From: Mycoplasmatota bacterium
GTDB taxonomy: Bacteria; Bacillota_I; Bacilli_A; RF39; UBA660
Reading direction: 5' to 3'
Length of the DNA stretch: 64,000 nucleotides
NCBI GenBank assembly: GCA_022774645.1
Contig: JALFKQ010000007.1
Span: 1-64,000 of the forward strand
The position numbers and the translations under genes are program-made. Positions 54,277-64,000 of the stretch are shown here, piece by piece (position 1 is the stretch's first letter; every line of letters starts with the position of its first letter). The notes under the pieces were generated by a model. It was given only the letters and a program-made list of their open reading frames with translations. It was not told the origin of the DNA and did not search any database.

Positions 54277-56615
54277 CATTTCCAATTTTTAATTTCTGGC
54301 ATATCCTCACCATATTCTTTTATATATTCCTTATGTTCAATAAGTTTATTTTTACACCACTCATTTAGTGATGAAGATTTATCACCTAACTTATCTAAAT
54401 ATTTTAGTGCATCAATTACTAAATTATATCTATCTAATTTATTTTGAACTTTCATATCAAATGTTGTTGTGATTGTTCCTTCTTCTAGATATCCATGAAC
54501 ATGCATATTCTGGTTATGTCTTTTATATGTTAACTCATGAATAAGGTTTGGATAACCATGAAAAGCAAATATTATTGGTTTATCTTTTGTAAATAAATTA
54601 TCATATTCACTATCTTCTAGTCCATGTGGGTGATTTTCATTACTTTGCAACTTCATTAAATCAACTACATTAATAAATCTTATTTTTAAATCACTAAAAT
54701 TTTCTCTTAATATTTTAGTAGCAGCTAGTGCTTCAATTGTTGGTGTTTCACCGGCACAAGCCATTATTAAATCTGGTTCACTGCCTTCATCATTACTTGC
54801 AAAATCCCATATACCAAGTCCCTTCGTACAATGTTTGATAGCTTCGGGCATATTTAACCATTGTGGTCTTGGATGTTTTGATGCAACTATTACATTAATA
54901 TAATTTTTACTTCTGATACAATGATCAAAACAAGATATCAATGTATTAGTATCTGGAGGTAGGTATATTCTTACTATGTCTGCTTTTTTAGTAACAATAT
55001 GATTTAAAAATCCGGGATCCTGATGAGTAAATCCATTATGATCTTGTTGCCATACATATGAACTTAAAATATAGTTTAGAGATGAAATGTCCCTTCTCCA
55101 AGGTAAATCCTTTGTTACTTTTAACCATTTAGCGTGTTGACTTGCCATTGAATCTACAATTCTTATAAATGCTTCATAACTATGTATAAAACCATGCCTT
55201 CCTGTTAAAAGATACCCTTCTAACATACCTTCACATAAATGTTCAGATAATATAGAATCAATAACTCTTCCATATGGACTAATGAATTCATCATTATCAT
55301 ATTTTATTCCATTCCATTGTCTATTTGTTACTTCAAATATATGATTTAATCTATTTGAAAGAGCCTCATCTGGACCAAATATTCTAAAATTTTTTTTATT
55401 TTCATTTAATTTTATAATATCTCTTATAAAGTAACCAAGTTCCATCATATCTTGACTAATTGTTTCACCTGGTTTTTTGACTTCTACACCATAACCTCTA
55501 AAATCAGGTATATTTAACTCTTCCAATAAAAGGCCACCATTGGCATGAGGATTCATTCCCATTCTATGATTTCCTTTTGGAGCTAACTCTTTTAATTCTT
55601 TCTTTAAAGTTCCATTTTCATCAAATAATTCATCTGGTTTATAGCTCCTTAACCATGCTTCTAATATTTCTAAATTTTCCGGATGTTCTTTATTTACAAC
55701 CACTGGAACTTGATGACTTCTAAATGTTCCTTCCACTGGTAAGTCATTTATAAATTTAGGGCCACCCCATCCTTTTGGTGTTTTTAATATTATCATTGGG
55801 AAAGTAGCTCTTTTATTTAATCTAGTTTTACTTTTAATAATTTTTATTTCTTCTATACATTTATCTAGTGTTCTAGCCATTAACTCATGTATTTTAGCTG
55901 TTGAAGATGCTTCTACTATATATGGATTCCATCCGCAGCCTTCAAAATATTTAATAAGCTCTTCTTCTGGTATTCTTGAATATACAGTTGGATTTGCTAT
56001 TTTATATCCATTTAAATGTAAGATAGGAAGGACTACTCCATCAGTTAGTGGATTTATTATTTTATTTAAATGCCATGATGCTGCAAGAGGTCCTGTTTCT
56101 GCTTCTCCATCACCTACTACACAAGCAACTATTAAATCTGGATTATCTAATACTGCTCCAAATGCATGAGATAAAGAGTATCCAAGTTCTCCTCCTTCAT
56201 TAATACTTCCTGGTGTTTCAGGTGCTACATGTGAACTTATTCCTCCTGGAAAACTAAATTGTTTAAATAATTTTTTCATTCCGGCAGCATCTTCTGTAAT
56301 ACTTGGATATATTTCACTATAACTTCCCTCTAAATAAGTATTTGCTACCATTGCTTGACCACCATGTCCTGGTCCTGAAATATATATCATATCTAAATTA
56401 TATTTTTTAATTATTCTGTTTAAATGAACATACACAAAATTTTGTCCTGGAGCTGTACCCCAATGACCTACTACATTTGGTTTAACTTGATCTAATGTAA
56501 GTGGCTCCCTTAAAAGAGGATTATCTTTTAAATAAAGTTGACCAACTGAAAGATAATTAGCAGCTCTTAAATATGCATCTATATTTTTTAATTCTTTATC
56601 ACTTAGTGTTTTCAT
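54273..56615 (-). CDS. xfp: Xylulose-5-phosphate/fructose-6-phosphate phosphoketolase
   Basis: 780 aa from ATG 56615 (GGAGG four bases upstream); the longer frame to 56720 reads into the tsaE end. Thiamine-diphosphate enzyme: [29 protein letters not shown], and the ThDP site [17 protein letters not shown]-terminal KHPRPQWL and HGYPNLIH segments are family signatures. Cleaves sugar phosphates to acetyl phosphate, giving a heterofermentative route. Acetyl phosphate could go to acetyl-CoA by PduL (16.8 kb). Confidence 0.96.
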   Translation of the reverse strand: MKTLSDKELKNIDAYLRAANYLSVGQLYLKDNPLLREPLTLDQVKPNVVGHWGTAPGQNFVYVHLNRIIKKYNLDMIYISGPGHGGQAMVANTYLEGSYSEIYPSITEDAAGMKKLFKQFSFPGGISSHVAPETPGSINEGGELGYSLSHAFGAVLDNPDLIVACVVGDGEAETGPLAASWHLNKIINPLTDGVVLPILHLNGYKIANPTVYSRIPEEELIKYFEGCGWNPYIVEASSTAKIHELMARTLDKCIEEIKIIKSKTRLNKRATFPMIILKTPKGWGGPKFINDLPVEGTFRSHQVPVVVNKEHPENLEILEAWLRSYKPDELFDENGTLKKELKELAPKGNHRMGMNPHANGGLLLEELNIPDFRGYGVEVKKPGETISQDMMELGYFIRDIIKLNENKKNFRIFGPDEALSNRLNHIFEVTNRQWNGIKYDNDEFISPYGRVIDSILSEHLCEGMLEGYLLTGRHGFIHSYEAFIRIVDSMASQHAKWLKVTKDLPWRRDISSLNYILSSYVWQQDHNGFTHQDPGFLNHIVTKKADIVRIYLPPDTNTLISCFDHCIRSKNYINVIVASKHPRPQWLNMPEAIKHCTKGLGIWDFASNDEGSEPDLIMACAGETPTIEALAATKILRENFSDLKIRFINVVDLMKLQSNENHPHGLEDSEYDNLFTKDKPIIFAFHGYPNLIHELTYKRHNQNMHVHGYLEEGTITTTFDMKVQNKLDRYNLVIDALKYLDKLGDKSSSLNEWCKNKLIEHKEYIKEYGEDMPEIKNWKW

Positions 56616-56679
56616 TTTGCCTCCTATTATATATATTTTACAATATTTATTTTCAAAAAAAAAGGTATTGCTATTTGTT

Positions 56680-57132
56680 TTACAATACTCTTTCGCATAA
56701 ATCTTCATACTTGCTTCCATGAGGTGTTATTATGAATTGTCTTGTATCCTCATCAATCATTTTAATTTTTATATCAAGTCTATTTTTAGGTAAGATGTCT
56801 TCAATTAAATCAGCCCATTCTATAATACATACTCCTCTTTTAGTAAAGTATTCTTCTATTCCTATATCTTGTTTTGTATCACTTAAACGATATACATCCA
56901 TATGAAATAGTTTCATTTCACCTTTATCATATTCTTTAATAATATTAAATGTAGGAGATGTAATGTTTTCATTAATTCCTAGTGCCAATGCAAAAGCTTT
57001 AGTGAAAACAGTTTTTCCACATCCTAAATCTCCAATAAGACAAATAACCATATTTGGAAATTTCTCTGATTCAATATTTTGTGCTAATTCCATAGTTTCA
57101 TCTTCAGAATAAGTTGTTATCTTATATTGCAT
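56680..57132 (-). CDS. tsaE: tRNA threonylcarbamoyladenosine protein TsaE
   Basis: 150 aa. Walker [11 protein letters not shown], switch region [19 protein letters not shown] and IIEWADLI. Complete ATPase required for t6A37 in ANN-decoding tRNAs. TsaD and TsaB are not in the window. Precedes xfp on the same strand by about 65 bp. Confidence 0.95.
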   Translation of the reverse strand: MQYKITTYSEDETMELAQNIESEKFPNMVICLIGDLGCGKTVFTKAFALALGINENITSPTFNIIKEYDKGEMKLFHMDVYRLSDTKQDIGIEEYFTKRGVCIIEWADLIEDILPKNRLDIKIKMIDEDTRQFIITPHGSKYEDLCERVL

Positions 57133-57258
57133 TTATATCACCATATTAATTGTAACATTAAAAAATAAATATATACAATATTTTTTATTCATTTTACATT
57201 ATTATTATATTTGTCTATACAATGGTTAAATTTATTACATACAATAGTCTAGGAGGAA

Positions 57259-57768
57259 ATGATAAAAATGTTATTTGATGAAACAAATAATCACTACGAT
57301 ATAGTATCTAATGAAAGTTCATATGAATATGAGTATGATATAGATAAATTAGTTAATAAGAATAGTTATAATGATGTAGATATTAATATTGATAGTATCA
57401 ATTTTAATAGAGATAGTAATTTATATTCACCAGTAGAAGGTTTTAATAAGGGTAATATGTTCAATAATTTATACTCAAAATATAAAAATTATGTATATAA
57501 ATTAAAGGTAAATAGTAAAAAAGATGAATTGTTATATAATATTCAAATATATAGTTTTGCTATGAAAGATATGAATCTTTATTTAGATGTTTATCCTAAT
57601 GATAAAAAAATATTGAATAGTTTTCATGACTATAGAAAAAAATATGAGTCATTAAAAAAACAATACGAAAATGAATATGGTCCATTATGTATGAGTAATG
57701 TTGTTAATACTGATAAATGGACTTGGATTAGCAATCCTTGGCCTTGGGATAAGGGAGGTAATAATTAA
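57259..57768 (+). CDS. cotJB: Spore coat protein CotJB with CotJA-like N-terminal part
   Basis: 169 aa (166 if ATG 57268 is used). The C-terminal 85 residues are CotJB: LLYNIQIYSFAMKDMNLYLDVYP and a TWISNPWPWDKGG end. The N-terminal half holds LYSPVEGFNKGNMFNNLY at about 55-72, resembling the P-x-E-A-L-x-x-G-T-x-F-x-x-L-Y motif of CotJA. I read this as a CotJA-CotJB fusion or fused remnant. AGGAGG ribosome site. A CATACAAT at 57238 resembles the sigma-E -10 box. TAATG overlap with cotJC. Confidence 0.8.
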   Translation: MIKMLFDETNNHYDIVSNESSYEYEYDIDKLVNKNSYNDVDINIDSINFNRDSNLYSPVEGFNKGNMFNNLYSKYKNYVYKLKVNSKKDELLYNIQIYSFAMKDMNLYLDVYPNDKKILNSFHDYRKKYESLKKQYENEYGPLCMSNVVNTDKWTWISNPWPWDKGGNN

Positions 57769-58325
57769 TGTTTAAATATGAGAAAACTTTGGAATATCCA
57801 ATTAATATACGAAAAAAAGATTTAAAAATGGCCAAGCTTTTAGTGGCACAATTTGGTGGTCCTGATGGTGAACTTGGTGCTTCTCTTAGGTATTTAACTC
57901 AAAGATTTAGTATGCCAGATGATAGAGGTAAAGCTTTACTTTCAGATATTGGTACTGAAGAACTTGGACATGTTGAAATGATTTGTACTATGATACATCA
58001 GCTTATTGAAGGAGCTTCAATTGATGAAATTAAAGCTGCTGGTTTAGATGCTTGGTATACAGAACATAATAAAGGTGTTTATCCAATGGATGCTAGCGGT
58101 GTTCCATTTACAGCTGCTTATATAGCTTCTACTGGAAATCCTATTGTTGATTTACAAGAAGATTTAGCTGCTGAAGAAAAAGCAAGAGCTACATATGAAA
58201 ACTTAATGGATTTGACCAATGATGAAAGTTTACTTGCTCCACTTAGTTTCCTAAGACAAAGAGAAGTAGTTCATTATACTAGATTTAAAGAATTGCTTGA
58301 ATATTATAAACAAAAAGGATATTAA
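57768..58325 (+). CDS. cotJC: Spore coat manganese catalase-like protein CotJC
   Basis: 185 aa. Four-helix ferritin-like protein with metal ligands in EELGHVEM and EEKARATYE plus REVVHYTRF; GGPDGELGASLRYLTQRF start is typical. Manganese-catalase-like coat component. Overlaps the cotJB stop by one base (TAATG) and is followed by a terminator. Confidence 0.94.
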   Translation: MFKYEKTLEYPINIRKKDLKMAKLLVAQFGGPDGELGASLRYLTQRFSMPDDRGKALLSDIGTEELGHVEMICTMIHQLIEGASIDEIKAAGLDAWYTEHNKGVYPMDASGVPFTAAYIASTGNPIVDLQEDLAAEEKARATYENLMDLTNDESLLAPLSFLRQREVVHYTRFKELLEYYKQKGY

Positions 58326-58336
58326 TTTTTATTATT

Positions 58337-58361
58337 AAACTTCACTATTGTGAGGTTTTTT
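58337..58361 (+). terminator. Intrinsic terminator after cotJC
   Basis: AAACTTCAC, loop TATT, GTGAGGTTT, T-run. Confidence 0.85.
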
Positions 58362-59055
58362 ATATGTTTTTATTTTTGAATATTTTAGCTCCTAAATATG
58401 TGAAAATAATACTATAAATAATTATAATTATTATTCCTTTATTTAACGATAATGCTATATTATATTCTTCATTCAATAAATCTATCATACCTGTTTTAAA
58501 TATTGTAAGATCTAAGTATGGTATGAATGTATATTCAATTATTTTTATGTTCTTTCTTAATAATAATTCTGTTATTGTAAGACCAAATGTTAAAAATAGA
58601 ATTGGTATGCTTGATGTTATACTTTGATTTTTTATTATTGTACTTAGAAATATAGTTATTGTTGATATTAGTATCAAAGATACACTAGTTATCAAGAAGT
58701 TATCAACATTGTTAATATTTTTATTTATTAAAAAGTAAAATAATATGGTATACATTAACATTTTTACAACGAATATGATAATTGTTAATAACTTTGATAA
58801 ATATATCTTATATCTATTCACAGGTTTTGTTAAATAGAACCTAAATGTTCCATTTTCTATCTCATTTGACATTATTCCACTGAATAAAATTGTTAATATT
58901 ACTCCAATAAATGGTATTATTGTTAATAAGTTATCCACTGTTAGATTTTTATTGTTAATAAAATAATTCAATGTTAATATGATTGTTAGTATTATGAATG
59001 ATATTATTTGTTTTTTGATACCTATTTTAGTAAATTCATTTCTAATTAGTTTCAT
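58360..59055 (-). CDS. ABC-2 type permease
   Basis: 231 aa, six membrane helices, with the NEIENGTFRFYLTKPVNR segment common to ABC-2 permeases of bacitracin/lantibiotic-type exporters. The ATG overlaps the ATPase end by 14 bp. Substrate unknown. Confidence 0.85.
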   Translation of the reverse strand: MKLIRNEFTKIGIKKQIISFIILTIILTLNYFINNKNLTVDNLLTIIPFIGVILTILFSGIMSNEIENGTFRFYLTKPVNRYKIYLSKLLTIIIFVVKMLMYTILFYFLINKNINNVDNFLITSVSLILISTITIFLSTIIKNQSITSSIPILFLTFGLTITELLLRKNIKIIEYTFIPYLDLTIFKTGMIDLLNEEYNIALSLNKGIIIIIIYSIIFTYLGAKIFKNKNI

Positions 59056-59923
59056 TATTATTACCTATCATATTAAAAAATTCTTCTTCAAGTGTCTTAG
59101 TATTTTCACTTATTCTATAAACTTTAATATCATTTAGTACTAATTCTTTATTTATTTTACTTATCGTTTCATCATTTTCATATACTTCTAAGCTTTCATT
59201 TATACAATAATCATTTAATAATATTTTAGCTTTTGTATAATCATCTACTTCAAATAATACATTTCTTTTATCACTATTTTCTTTTATTTTTATTTTTTGA
59301 ATTTTACCATTATCAATAAATATTATTTTATTACAAATATCTTCTATTTCTTTTAACATATGACTAGATATTATTATGGTTGTATCTTTCAGTCCTTTTA
59401 AGATATCCATTATCTTTTTTACTCCCTCTCTATCTAATCCATTTGTTGGTTCATCTAATATTAATATTTTAGGTTTATTTATTAAAGATGACGCAATAGC
59501 TAATCTTTCTTTCATACCTAAGGAATATGTTTTAAATTTCTTTCCCAAGTATTTCTCCATTTCAACAATCTTAACTATTTCTTCTATAGTTCCTTCATCA
59601 ACACCTTTAAACATCGTTTTAAATAATTTTAAATTCTTTTTGCCTGTTAATGTTTTGTACATATCTGGTGTTTCGATTATTGTTCCTACTAAGGACATAG
59701 CTTTTTCATAATCGTATTTAAGATCATAATCATAATATATTATTTCTCCTTCATCTATTGTATAAAGGCCAGTCATTAATTTTAGTAATGTTGACTTACC
59801 TGCTCCATTTTTACCAACTAGTCCTATTATTTCACCTTCATATGCATCAAAATTAATATCTTCTAATATTCTTTTTCCTCCAAGTGTTTTACCGATATTC
59901 CTCACTGTAATTGATTTTTTCAT
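59042..59923 (-). CDS. ABC transporter ATP-binding protein (BcrA-like)
   Basis: 293 aa. Walker A GKNGAGKST, signature YSLGMKERLAIA, Walker B ILILDEPTNGLD, H-loop SSHML. The C-terminal domain is as in BcrA/LanF ATPases. AAAGGAGG ribosome site. Works with the next gene; antibiotic or bacteriocin export is a family-level guess. Confidence 0.9.
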   Translation of the reverse strand: MKKSITVRNIGKTLGGKRILEDINFDAYEGEIIGLVGKNGAGKSTLLKLMTGLYTIDEGEIIYYDYDLKYDYEKAMSLVGTIIETPDMYKTLTGKKNLKLFKTMFKGVDEGTIEEIVKIVEMEKYLGKKFKTYSLGMKERLAIASSLINKPKILILDEPTNGLDREGVKKIMDILKGLKDTTIIISSHMLKEIEDICNKIIFIDNGKIQKIKIKENSDKRNVLFEVDDYTKAKILLNDYCINESLEVYENDETISKINKELVLNDIKVYRISENTKTLEEEFFNMIGNNNETN

Positions 59924-60083
59924 ATATTCCTCCTTTGTTTATAAAAGAGTATATACATTTTTGAAATTCAATGCAAATTGATAAAATTAAATTTTTCAGA
60001 TACTTTTTGTATATAAAAAATAATTTTCTCTTAGAGATTTTTAAATTTTAATTGGTATTTTTTTAGTGAATTTTCAATAATTA

Positions 60084-60116
60084 TATAAAATAAAAAACTT
60101 ACAATTGTAAGTTTTA
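60084..60116 (-). terminator. Intrinsic terminator after the AAA+ gene
   Basis: AAAACTTACAATTGTAAGTTTT palindrome-type stem, then TTATTTTA on the minus strand, beginning at the stop codon. Confidence 0.8.
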
Positions 60117-61103
60117 AATATCATCTAAATCAACATTTTCTTCTGCTATTAAGTCTTTAAATTGTTCTTTAAATTGAGCAATAGCTTTTACCTTTGCATC
60201 TTCATAAATAACTTTTGTTCTACATATTGCTTTGTAGAAGTGTTTAATTTTAACTGTATCACTATTTTCATATAAAGCCATTGAGAATGCACTCATAACT
60301 ATTGTTAATGCTATATCTGGATATCTATTACCTATTTCGTATATTCTTTTATATTCATCAGTCATATCAACTATAAATTTAAATACTTTTTCACGAATAA
60401 AATCTGTGTATCCAATTTTAATTCCAGTTCTTTTTTCATACTTTGGATATGTACCCATTAAAATTTCAACACACTGTTCTTGTGTTGGCTCAGCAACATC
60501 AACCTTTAAAAATCTTCTTAGAAATGCTCTATCTCTTAAAATATATGCTTCATATTCTTCATAAGTAGTAGCACCAATCATTTTTATATCTCCACGGTCT
60601 AGACCTGGCTTTAACATATTAGCAAAGTCTATACTCATATTAGAAGTATTTCTGTTAACAAGTAAGTGTACTTCATCTATAAATAATAGTATATTCTTCT
60701 TTGTTTTAAGTTCATCTACTAACAATTGTAATCTGTTTTCAGTTTGGCCATCTTCCATTTTAGTTTCACCAAGTAAACTTGTTATATTAACTTTAATTAA
60801 TTGGTATGGTTTTAAGGCATTTGGAATATTACCTGTAACCATTCTATAACCAATACCTTCAACAATTGCTGTTTTACCTACACCAGCTTTACCTACTAAT
60901 AAGGCACTTTTTTCAGGTGTTAACAATATTTCTATAGTCTGCTCTATTTCTTTATCTCTACCAATAGCTGGATTTGTTACATATTCTTTTTTGCTTAAAT
61001 TTTCTCCATAAGTATCTAGGATACTTAGCTTTCTTACCCTTTCTTCAGCAGCTGAAAGAGGTTTATTTTCACCTAAATCTACAAATTCCATTTTATCATT
61101 CAT
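60114..61103 (-). CDS. Single-module ClpA/ClpB-D1-like AAA+ ATPase
   Basis: 329 aa from ATG 61103 (GAGG eight bases upstream). AAA+ elements: [17 protein letters not shown], Walker [15 protein letters not shown], Walker [11 protein letters not shown], sensor 1 IGATTYEEY, Arg finger RDRAFLRRF. It resembles the D1 ring of Clp/Hsp100 but has no Clp-N domain, no middle coiled coil and no D2; the C-terminus is a short helical lid. Role unknown: unfoldase or adaptor ATPase. Lone gene with its own terminator. Confidence 0.82.
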   Translation of the reverse strand: MNDKMEFVDLGENKPLSAAEERVRKLSILDTYGENLSKKEYVTNPAIGRDKEIEQTIEILLTPEKSALLVGKAGVGKTAIVEGIGYRMVTGNIPNALKPYQLIKVNITSLLGETKMEDGQTENRLQLLVDELKTKKNILLFIDEVHLLVNRNTSNMSIDFANMLKPGLDRGDIKMIGATTYEEYEAYILRDRAFLRRFLKVDVAEPTQEQCVEILMGTYPKYEKRTGIKIGYTDFIREKVFKFIVDMTDEYKRIYEIGNRYPDIALTIVMSAFSMALYENSDTVKIKHFYKAICRTKVIYEDAKVKAIAQFKEQFKDLIAEENVDLDDI

Positions 61104-61165
61104 ACTATTTACCTCTTTTTTCATACTAATTTTATCAATTTTTATAATAAATGTCTATATTTTTG

Positions 61166-61194
61166 TTGACAAATATATTTTATTAATCTATAAT
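61166..61194 (+). promoter_or_regulatory. Promoter of tRNA-Asn
   Basis: TTGACA at 61166-61171, 17 bases, TATAAT at 61189-61194. Confidence 0.88.
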
Positions 61195-61207
61195 TATTTA
61201 TGCAAGT

Positions 61208-61283
61208 GCCTGATTAGCTCAGTCGGTAGAGCAAACGGCTGTTAACCGTTGGGTCGCAGGTTCGAGTCCTGCATCAGGCGCCA
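61208..61283 (+). tRNA. tRNA-Asn (GTT), encoded CCA
   Basis: Acceptor GCCTGAT/ATCAGGC, discriminator G, CCA encoded. Anticodon loop CTGTTAA (GTT). D and T arms standard (TTCGAGT loop). Confidence 0.96.
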
Positions 61284-61293
61284 GTTGAAATTA

Positions 61294-61322
61294 AAACTTA
61301 GGTCTTTACCTAAGTTTTTTTC
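61294..61322 (+). terminator. Intrinsic terminator after tRNA-Asn
   Basis: AAACTTAGGT, loop CTTT, ACCTAAGTTT, T-run. Confidence 0.88.
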
Positions 61323-63293
61323 TTATAAAAATATATTTAATATTAATAGAAACATAATTCCTGTAAGAAGTGGTACTAATAAACTATAAATCATCCATTT
61401 AGTTCCAACTTCTTTTTTTATTGTTAAAAGTGTTGTTCCACAAGGAAAGTGCATTATTGAAAATAATATTACATTCATAGCTGTTATAACTGTCCATCCA
61501 TTGTTTAAAAATAAATTTCTAATATTTATACTTTCTGATAAAAGTGATATATTACTAGTATTTAAATATCCCATTATCATAATTGGTAATACTATTTCAT
61601 TAGCTGGAAAACCTAATAAAAATGATAATAATATAATACCATCCACACCAAGTATTTTTCCAAATGGTTCTAATATGTTTGATAATATATAAAATGGGGT
61701 AGTATTATTTATTTTAATATTTGTCATTAGCCAGATTATTAGTCCAGCTGGTATTGATACTAAAATTGCCTTTTTTAATATTGATAACGATTTATATATA
61801 AAACTATTTTTAAATATTTTTGTTAACTTAACTTTTTTATAATCAGGTAATTCTAAAACAAAGAATCCACTATAACCTTTCAATAATGTTTTAGATAATA
61901 TAAATGATGTTAAGAATGAGATAGTTATTGCAAATAATACAAATAGCATCAAATAAAATGAAATTAATAATTTATTGGAACTATTAACAAAGAACATAGA
62001 TATTAGTGCTATTATCATTGGAAATCTACCATTACAAGGTATAAATGAGTTTGTTATTATTGCTAGTAATCTATCTCTTTTACTATCTATTATTCTGCTT
62101 CCAACTATTGCACAAGCATTACATCCAAATCCAGAGCACATTGTTAATGATTGTTTTCCATGACAATTTGAACACTTGCATATTCCATCTAAATTAAATG
62201 CTATTCTTGGTAAAATACCTGTTTCCTCTGCATAAGTAAATAAGAAAAAGAATATTACAAGAGGTGGAAACATAACAGATATAATATATGTTACTATTCT
62301 ATATATTCCAAATAATAATGGTTCATATATTAACTTAGGCATATGAATATTCAGCATAAAATTATATAAAGTATTTTCTAATGAAGAAAATAATTTACTC
62401 AATAAATCACTAGGATAATTTGCAAGAACTATTGTTATTAAGAATATACCAAACATTATTAAACATAATGATAATATACAATATACTTTATTTGAAAATA
62501 TCTTATCTAACTTAGTGATTTCCTTTTCTTTTATTGTTAGCACTGAATTAGATATTTCTTTTGAAAGATTATTCAATTTAATAGATATTTCATCTGATAT
62601 TAATTCACTATTTACTCCTCTTAAATAGTGGGATAATTCTTTACTAATAATATTTATTCCATATCTTTCATATATATAATCAACAAGTGAAGTATCATTT
62701 TCTAAAACTTTAATTGCAATAAACCTACTATTAAAATATTTAGGTAATAATGACTCAACTTCTTTAATTTTATTTTCCAATTCGTCACTATAATAAAAAC
62801 TGTAGTCAGAATAAGTATCTTTATCCATTATATCTAATATTTCATTTATACCAATTTTATTTTTAGTAGAACATTTTACTATTTTAATATTTAATATATT
62901 TTCTAGTTTATCATAATCAATTTTAATTTCTTTTTCTTCTACTTCATCTATCATATTTATACATAATATTATATTTCTATTTATTTGTAATATTTGTAAT
63001 AATAAGTTTAAATTTTTTTCAAGTGATGATGCATCACATACATATATTATTTTTTCATAATCATCAAATAATAATGTATTCTTTGTAATTTTCTCTTCAT
63101 CACTAAGACTACTCAATGAATATATACCTGGTAAATCAATCATAGTATATTTGCTTTTTTTAATTTTTTTCTTTGCTAGCTCTACTGTTTTACCTGTCCA
63201 ATTTCCTGTATGTTCATGTGAGTGTGTTAATGCATTAAATAATGATGATTTTCCTACATTAGGATTACCACATAATAATATATTATTATTCAT
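61323..63293 (-). CDS. feoB: Ferrous iron transporter B (FeoB)
   Basis: 656 aa. G domain: GNPNVGKSS, DLPGIYSL, NMID; then a helical GDI domain and the membrane part with Gate motifs (CGFGCNACAIVGSR) and PCNGRFPM. The G2 region reads NWTGKTVELAKK where most FeoB have NWPGVTVE. This form is seen in other Firmicutes; whether it changes metal choice is not known. The ATG overlaps the feoA stop by 8 bp. Confidence 0.92.
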   Translation of the reverse strand: MNNNILLCGNPNVGKSSLFNALTHSHEHTGNWTGKTVELAKKKIKKSKYTMIDLPGIYSLSSLSDEEKITKNTLLFDDYEKIIYVCDASSLEKNLNLLLQILQINRNIILCINMIDEVEEKEIKIDYDKLENILNIKIVKCSTKNKIGINEILDIMDKDTYSDYSFYYSDELENKIKEVESLLPKYFNSRFIAIKVLENDTSLVDYIYERYGINIISKELSHYLRGVNSELISDEISIKLNNLSKEISNSVLTIKEKEITKLDKIFSNKVYCILSLCLIMFGIFLITIVLANYPSDLLSKLFSSLENTLYNFMLNIHMPKLIYEPLLFGIYRIVTYIISVMFPPLVIFFFLFTYAEETGILPRIAFNLDGICKCSNCHGKQSLTMCSGFGCNACAIVGSRIIDSKRDRLLAIITNSFIPCNGRFPMIIALISMFFVNSSNKLLISFYLMLFVLFAITISFLTSFILSKTLLKGYSGFFVLELPDYKKVKLTKIFKNSFIYKSLSILKKAILVSIPAGLIIWLMTNIKINNTTPFYILSNILEPFGKILGVDGIILLSFLLGFPANEIVLPIMIMGYLNTSNISLLSESINIRNLFLNNGWTVITAMNVILFSIMHFPCGTTLLTIKKEVGTKWMIYSLLVPLLTGIMFLLILNIFL

Positions 63294-63510
63294 AACTTAC
63301 CTCTATTTTTCTAGCATCTTCATTTCTTAAAGCTATGAATGTATTTTTTATTTTATAACAAGACGGATCTTTAAATAATGATGTAAACATCTTTTCAACT
63401 TTTTCTCCATTTATAAATCCTAAATCATATAGTCTTCTCTTTTTTATTCCAGATAGGTTTATATTTTTAATATATACTGGTTCATTTGTATTTAAATCTT
63501 TTAGATTCAT
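63286..63510 (-). CDS. feoA: FeoA domain protein
   Basis: 74 aa SH3-like FeoA: MNLKDLNTNEPVYIKNI, KKRRLYDLGFINGEKVEK and the final IALRNEDARKIEV. ATG 63510 follows AAGGGGTG; the frame continues upstream but lacks other good starts. Precedes and overlaps feoB. Confidence 0.9.
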   Translation of the reverse strand: MNLKDLNTNEPVYIKNINLSGIKKRRLYDLGFINGEKVEKMFTSLFKDPSCYKIKNTFIALRNEDARKIEVSYE

Positions 63511-63577
63511 AAAACACCCCTTACTAATGTAATATATGAAATATATCTTTTTTTGACAAATAATCATATTATTTACT

Positions 63578-63958
63578 ATGAATAAGAGTTTCCATGATTT
63601 ATTTAATACTAATCCAAGATATTCAACCTCTATTTCCTTTATTTTAGGTCTTCTTTTAGTTGATAATCTAACTGCTCCTGAACAAAATATGATTGGAAAC
63701 TGGATTATATTAATTGGCCAAACTATTCTTACAAATGCTGCTTCACAAAATATTATAGAATCTAGAATAAATGGTAATATTATTAATATAAATTCAAAAG
63801 AAGCCAAATGTATATACAATCCACCTGTTTATGATATAAATAAAATTAGAGAAATAATTAGAAAACTTTATCCAGATAGCAGTAGTGATATAGATAAGTT
63901 AAATGATATGTTAAATGATCTTCAAAAGAAAGTTGAAGAATTAAAAAAGAATAATTAG
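63578..63958 (+). CDS. Hypothetical protein, 126 aa
   Basis: N-terminal half with a hydrophobic helix (SISFILGLLLVDNL) and ILIGQTILTNAASQNIIE; C-terminal part ends in a coiled coil (DKLNDMLNDLQKKVEELKK). No ribosome site before the ATG at 63578, so translation is weakly supported. No known family; its 5' part overlaps the feoA leader region on the other strand. Confidence 0.55.
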   Translation: MNKSFHDLFNTNPRYSTSISFILGLLLVDNLTAPEQNMIGNWIILIGQTILTNAASQNIIESRINGNIININSKEAKCIYNPPVYDINKIREIIRKLYPDSSSDIDKLNDMLNDLQKKVEELKKNN

Positions 63959-64000
63959 TTTTCTATAATTATTCTTTCTTTATCTCTTTCATTCATTGTT
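63955..64000 (-). CDS. Possible C-terminal end of a minus-strand gene (partial)
   Basis: A minus-strand frame enters from the right edge and ends NERDKERIIIEN with TAA at 63955, overlapping the end of the plus-strand gene. Too short to identify. Confidence 0.3.
   Translation of the reverse strand, partial: TMNERDKERIIIEN

Noticed and set aside
56616-56720. Longer N-terminus for the phosphoketolase
   Set aside because: This extension overlaps tsaE, contains no family sequence, and the GGAGG site directly precedes ATG 56615.
63511-63819. N-terminal extension of FeoA
   Set aside because: The frame stays open upstream of 63510, but the ribosome site AAGGGGTG and family length support the start at 63510.

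Overview
The window is very AT-rich. It carries the core genes of a low-GC Firmicute that forms endospores: GerQ, a CotJB/CotJC pair and a Cse60-like protein. The MurE-like ligase has a DNPR motif, which suggests meso-diaminopimelate peptidoglycan. Long runs of minus-strand genes, stripped-down intergenic spaces, a phosphoketolase and PduL, a T-box-controlled threonyl-tRNA synthetase and several decaying genes suggest a small-genome, gut-type Bacilli/Erysipelotrichia-like or uncultivated (RF39-like) lineage. The taxonomic placement is inference from gene content only.

Region 1 (1-12.5 kb) is an accessory defence island read leftward: hsdM, hsdS and hsdR of a type I restriction-modification system, an unrecognised 446-aa protein translationally coupled to an OLD-like ATPase/TOPRIM protein, a small membrane protein, and a DUF262/DUF1524 (GmrSD-like) protein. 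To its left are a noncoding stretch with a 135-bp tandem repeat and hairpins, and a set of small overlapping unknown ORFs running off the window. HsdS carries a three-copy 12-bp repeat in its central linker, the layout known to alter sequence specificity in EcoR124-type enzymes.

Region 2 (12.5-31.1 kb) is mostly housekeeping: a HAD nucleotidase, a kinase-like protein, an ABC exporter, pduL, gerQ, a LemA-like protein, ung, an AGCS-type transporter, rlmH, an M23 peptidase, dnaB-rplI, a tail-anchored unknown, a Cse60-like protein, a YihY protein, a solute-binding/GGDEF receptor and ligA. Region 3 (31.3-39.2 kb) has tRNA-Gly(TCC), several pseudogenes (zinc-ribbon protein, CsoR, S51 peptidase), copZ-copA, an acyltransferase, and thrS. 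The thrS leader is unusual: a promoter, a 26-codon peptide with a TTTTNTT run, an intrinsic terminator, a complete T-box with an ACU specifier and its own terminator, and then a second short ORF with a strong ribosome-binding site ahead of a ThrRS that lacks the TGS domain and the editing core.

Region 4 (39.2-51.2 kb) holds GNAT/YoaP and GyrI-like proteins, rsgA, two different transglutaminase-like proteins (one fused to an ASCH domain), a double-HD protein, an operon linking a DNA-repair-type radical SAM protein and its DUF4130 partner to a divergent GroEL paralogue, then DUF4236, mscL and an EamA transporter. Region 5 (51.2-64 kb) has an isolated mraZ-murE pair, a decayed TIM44-like locus, phosphoketolase, tsaE, the cotJ genes (with an apparent CotJA-CotJB fusion), an ABC exporter, a single-module ClpB-like AAA+ protein, tRNA-Asn and feoAB.

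Functional links: phosphoketolase makes acetyl phosphate, which PduL can convert to acetyl-CoA. CopA and CopZ form a copper export set whose usual CsoR repressor is truncated here. The hsd genes and the flanking nuclease-like genes form a compact defence block.
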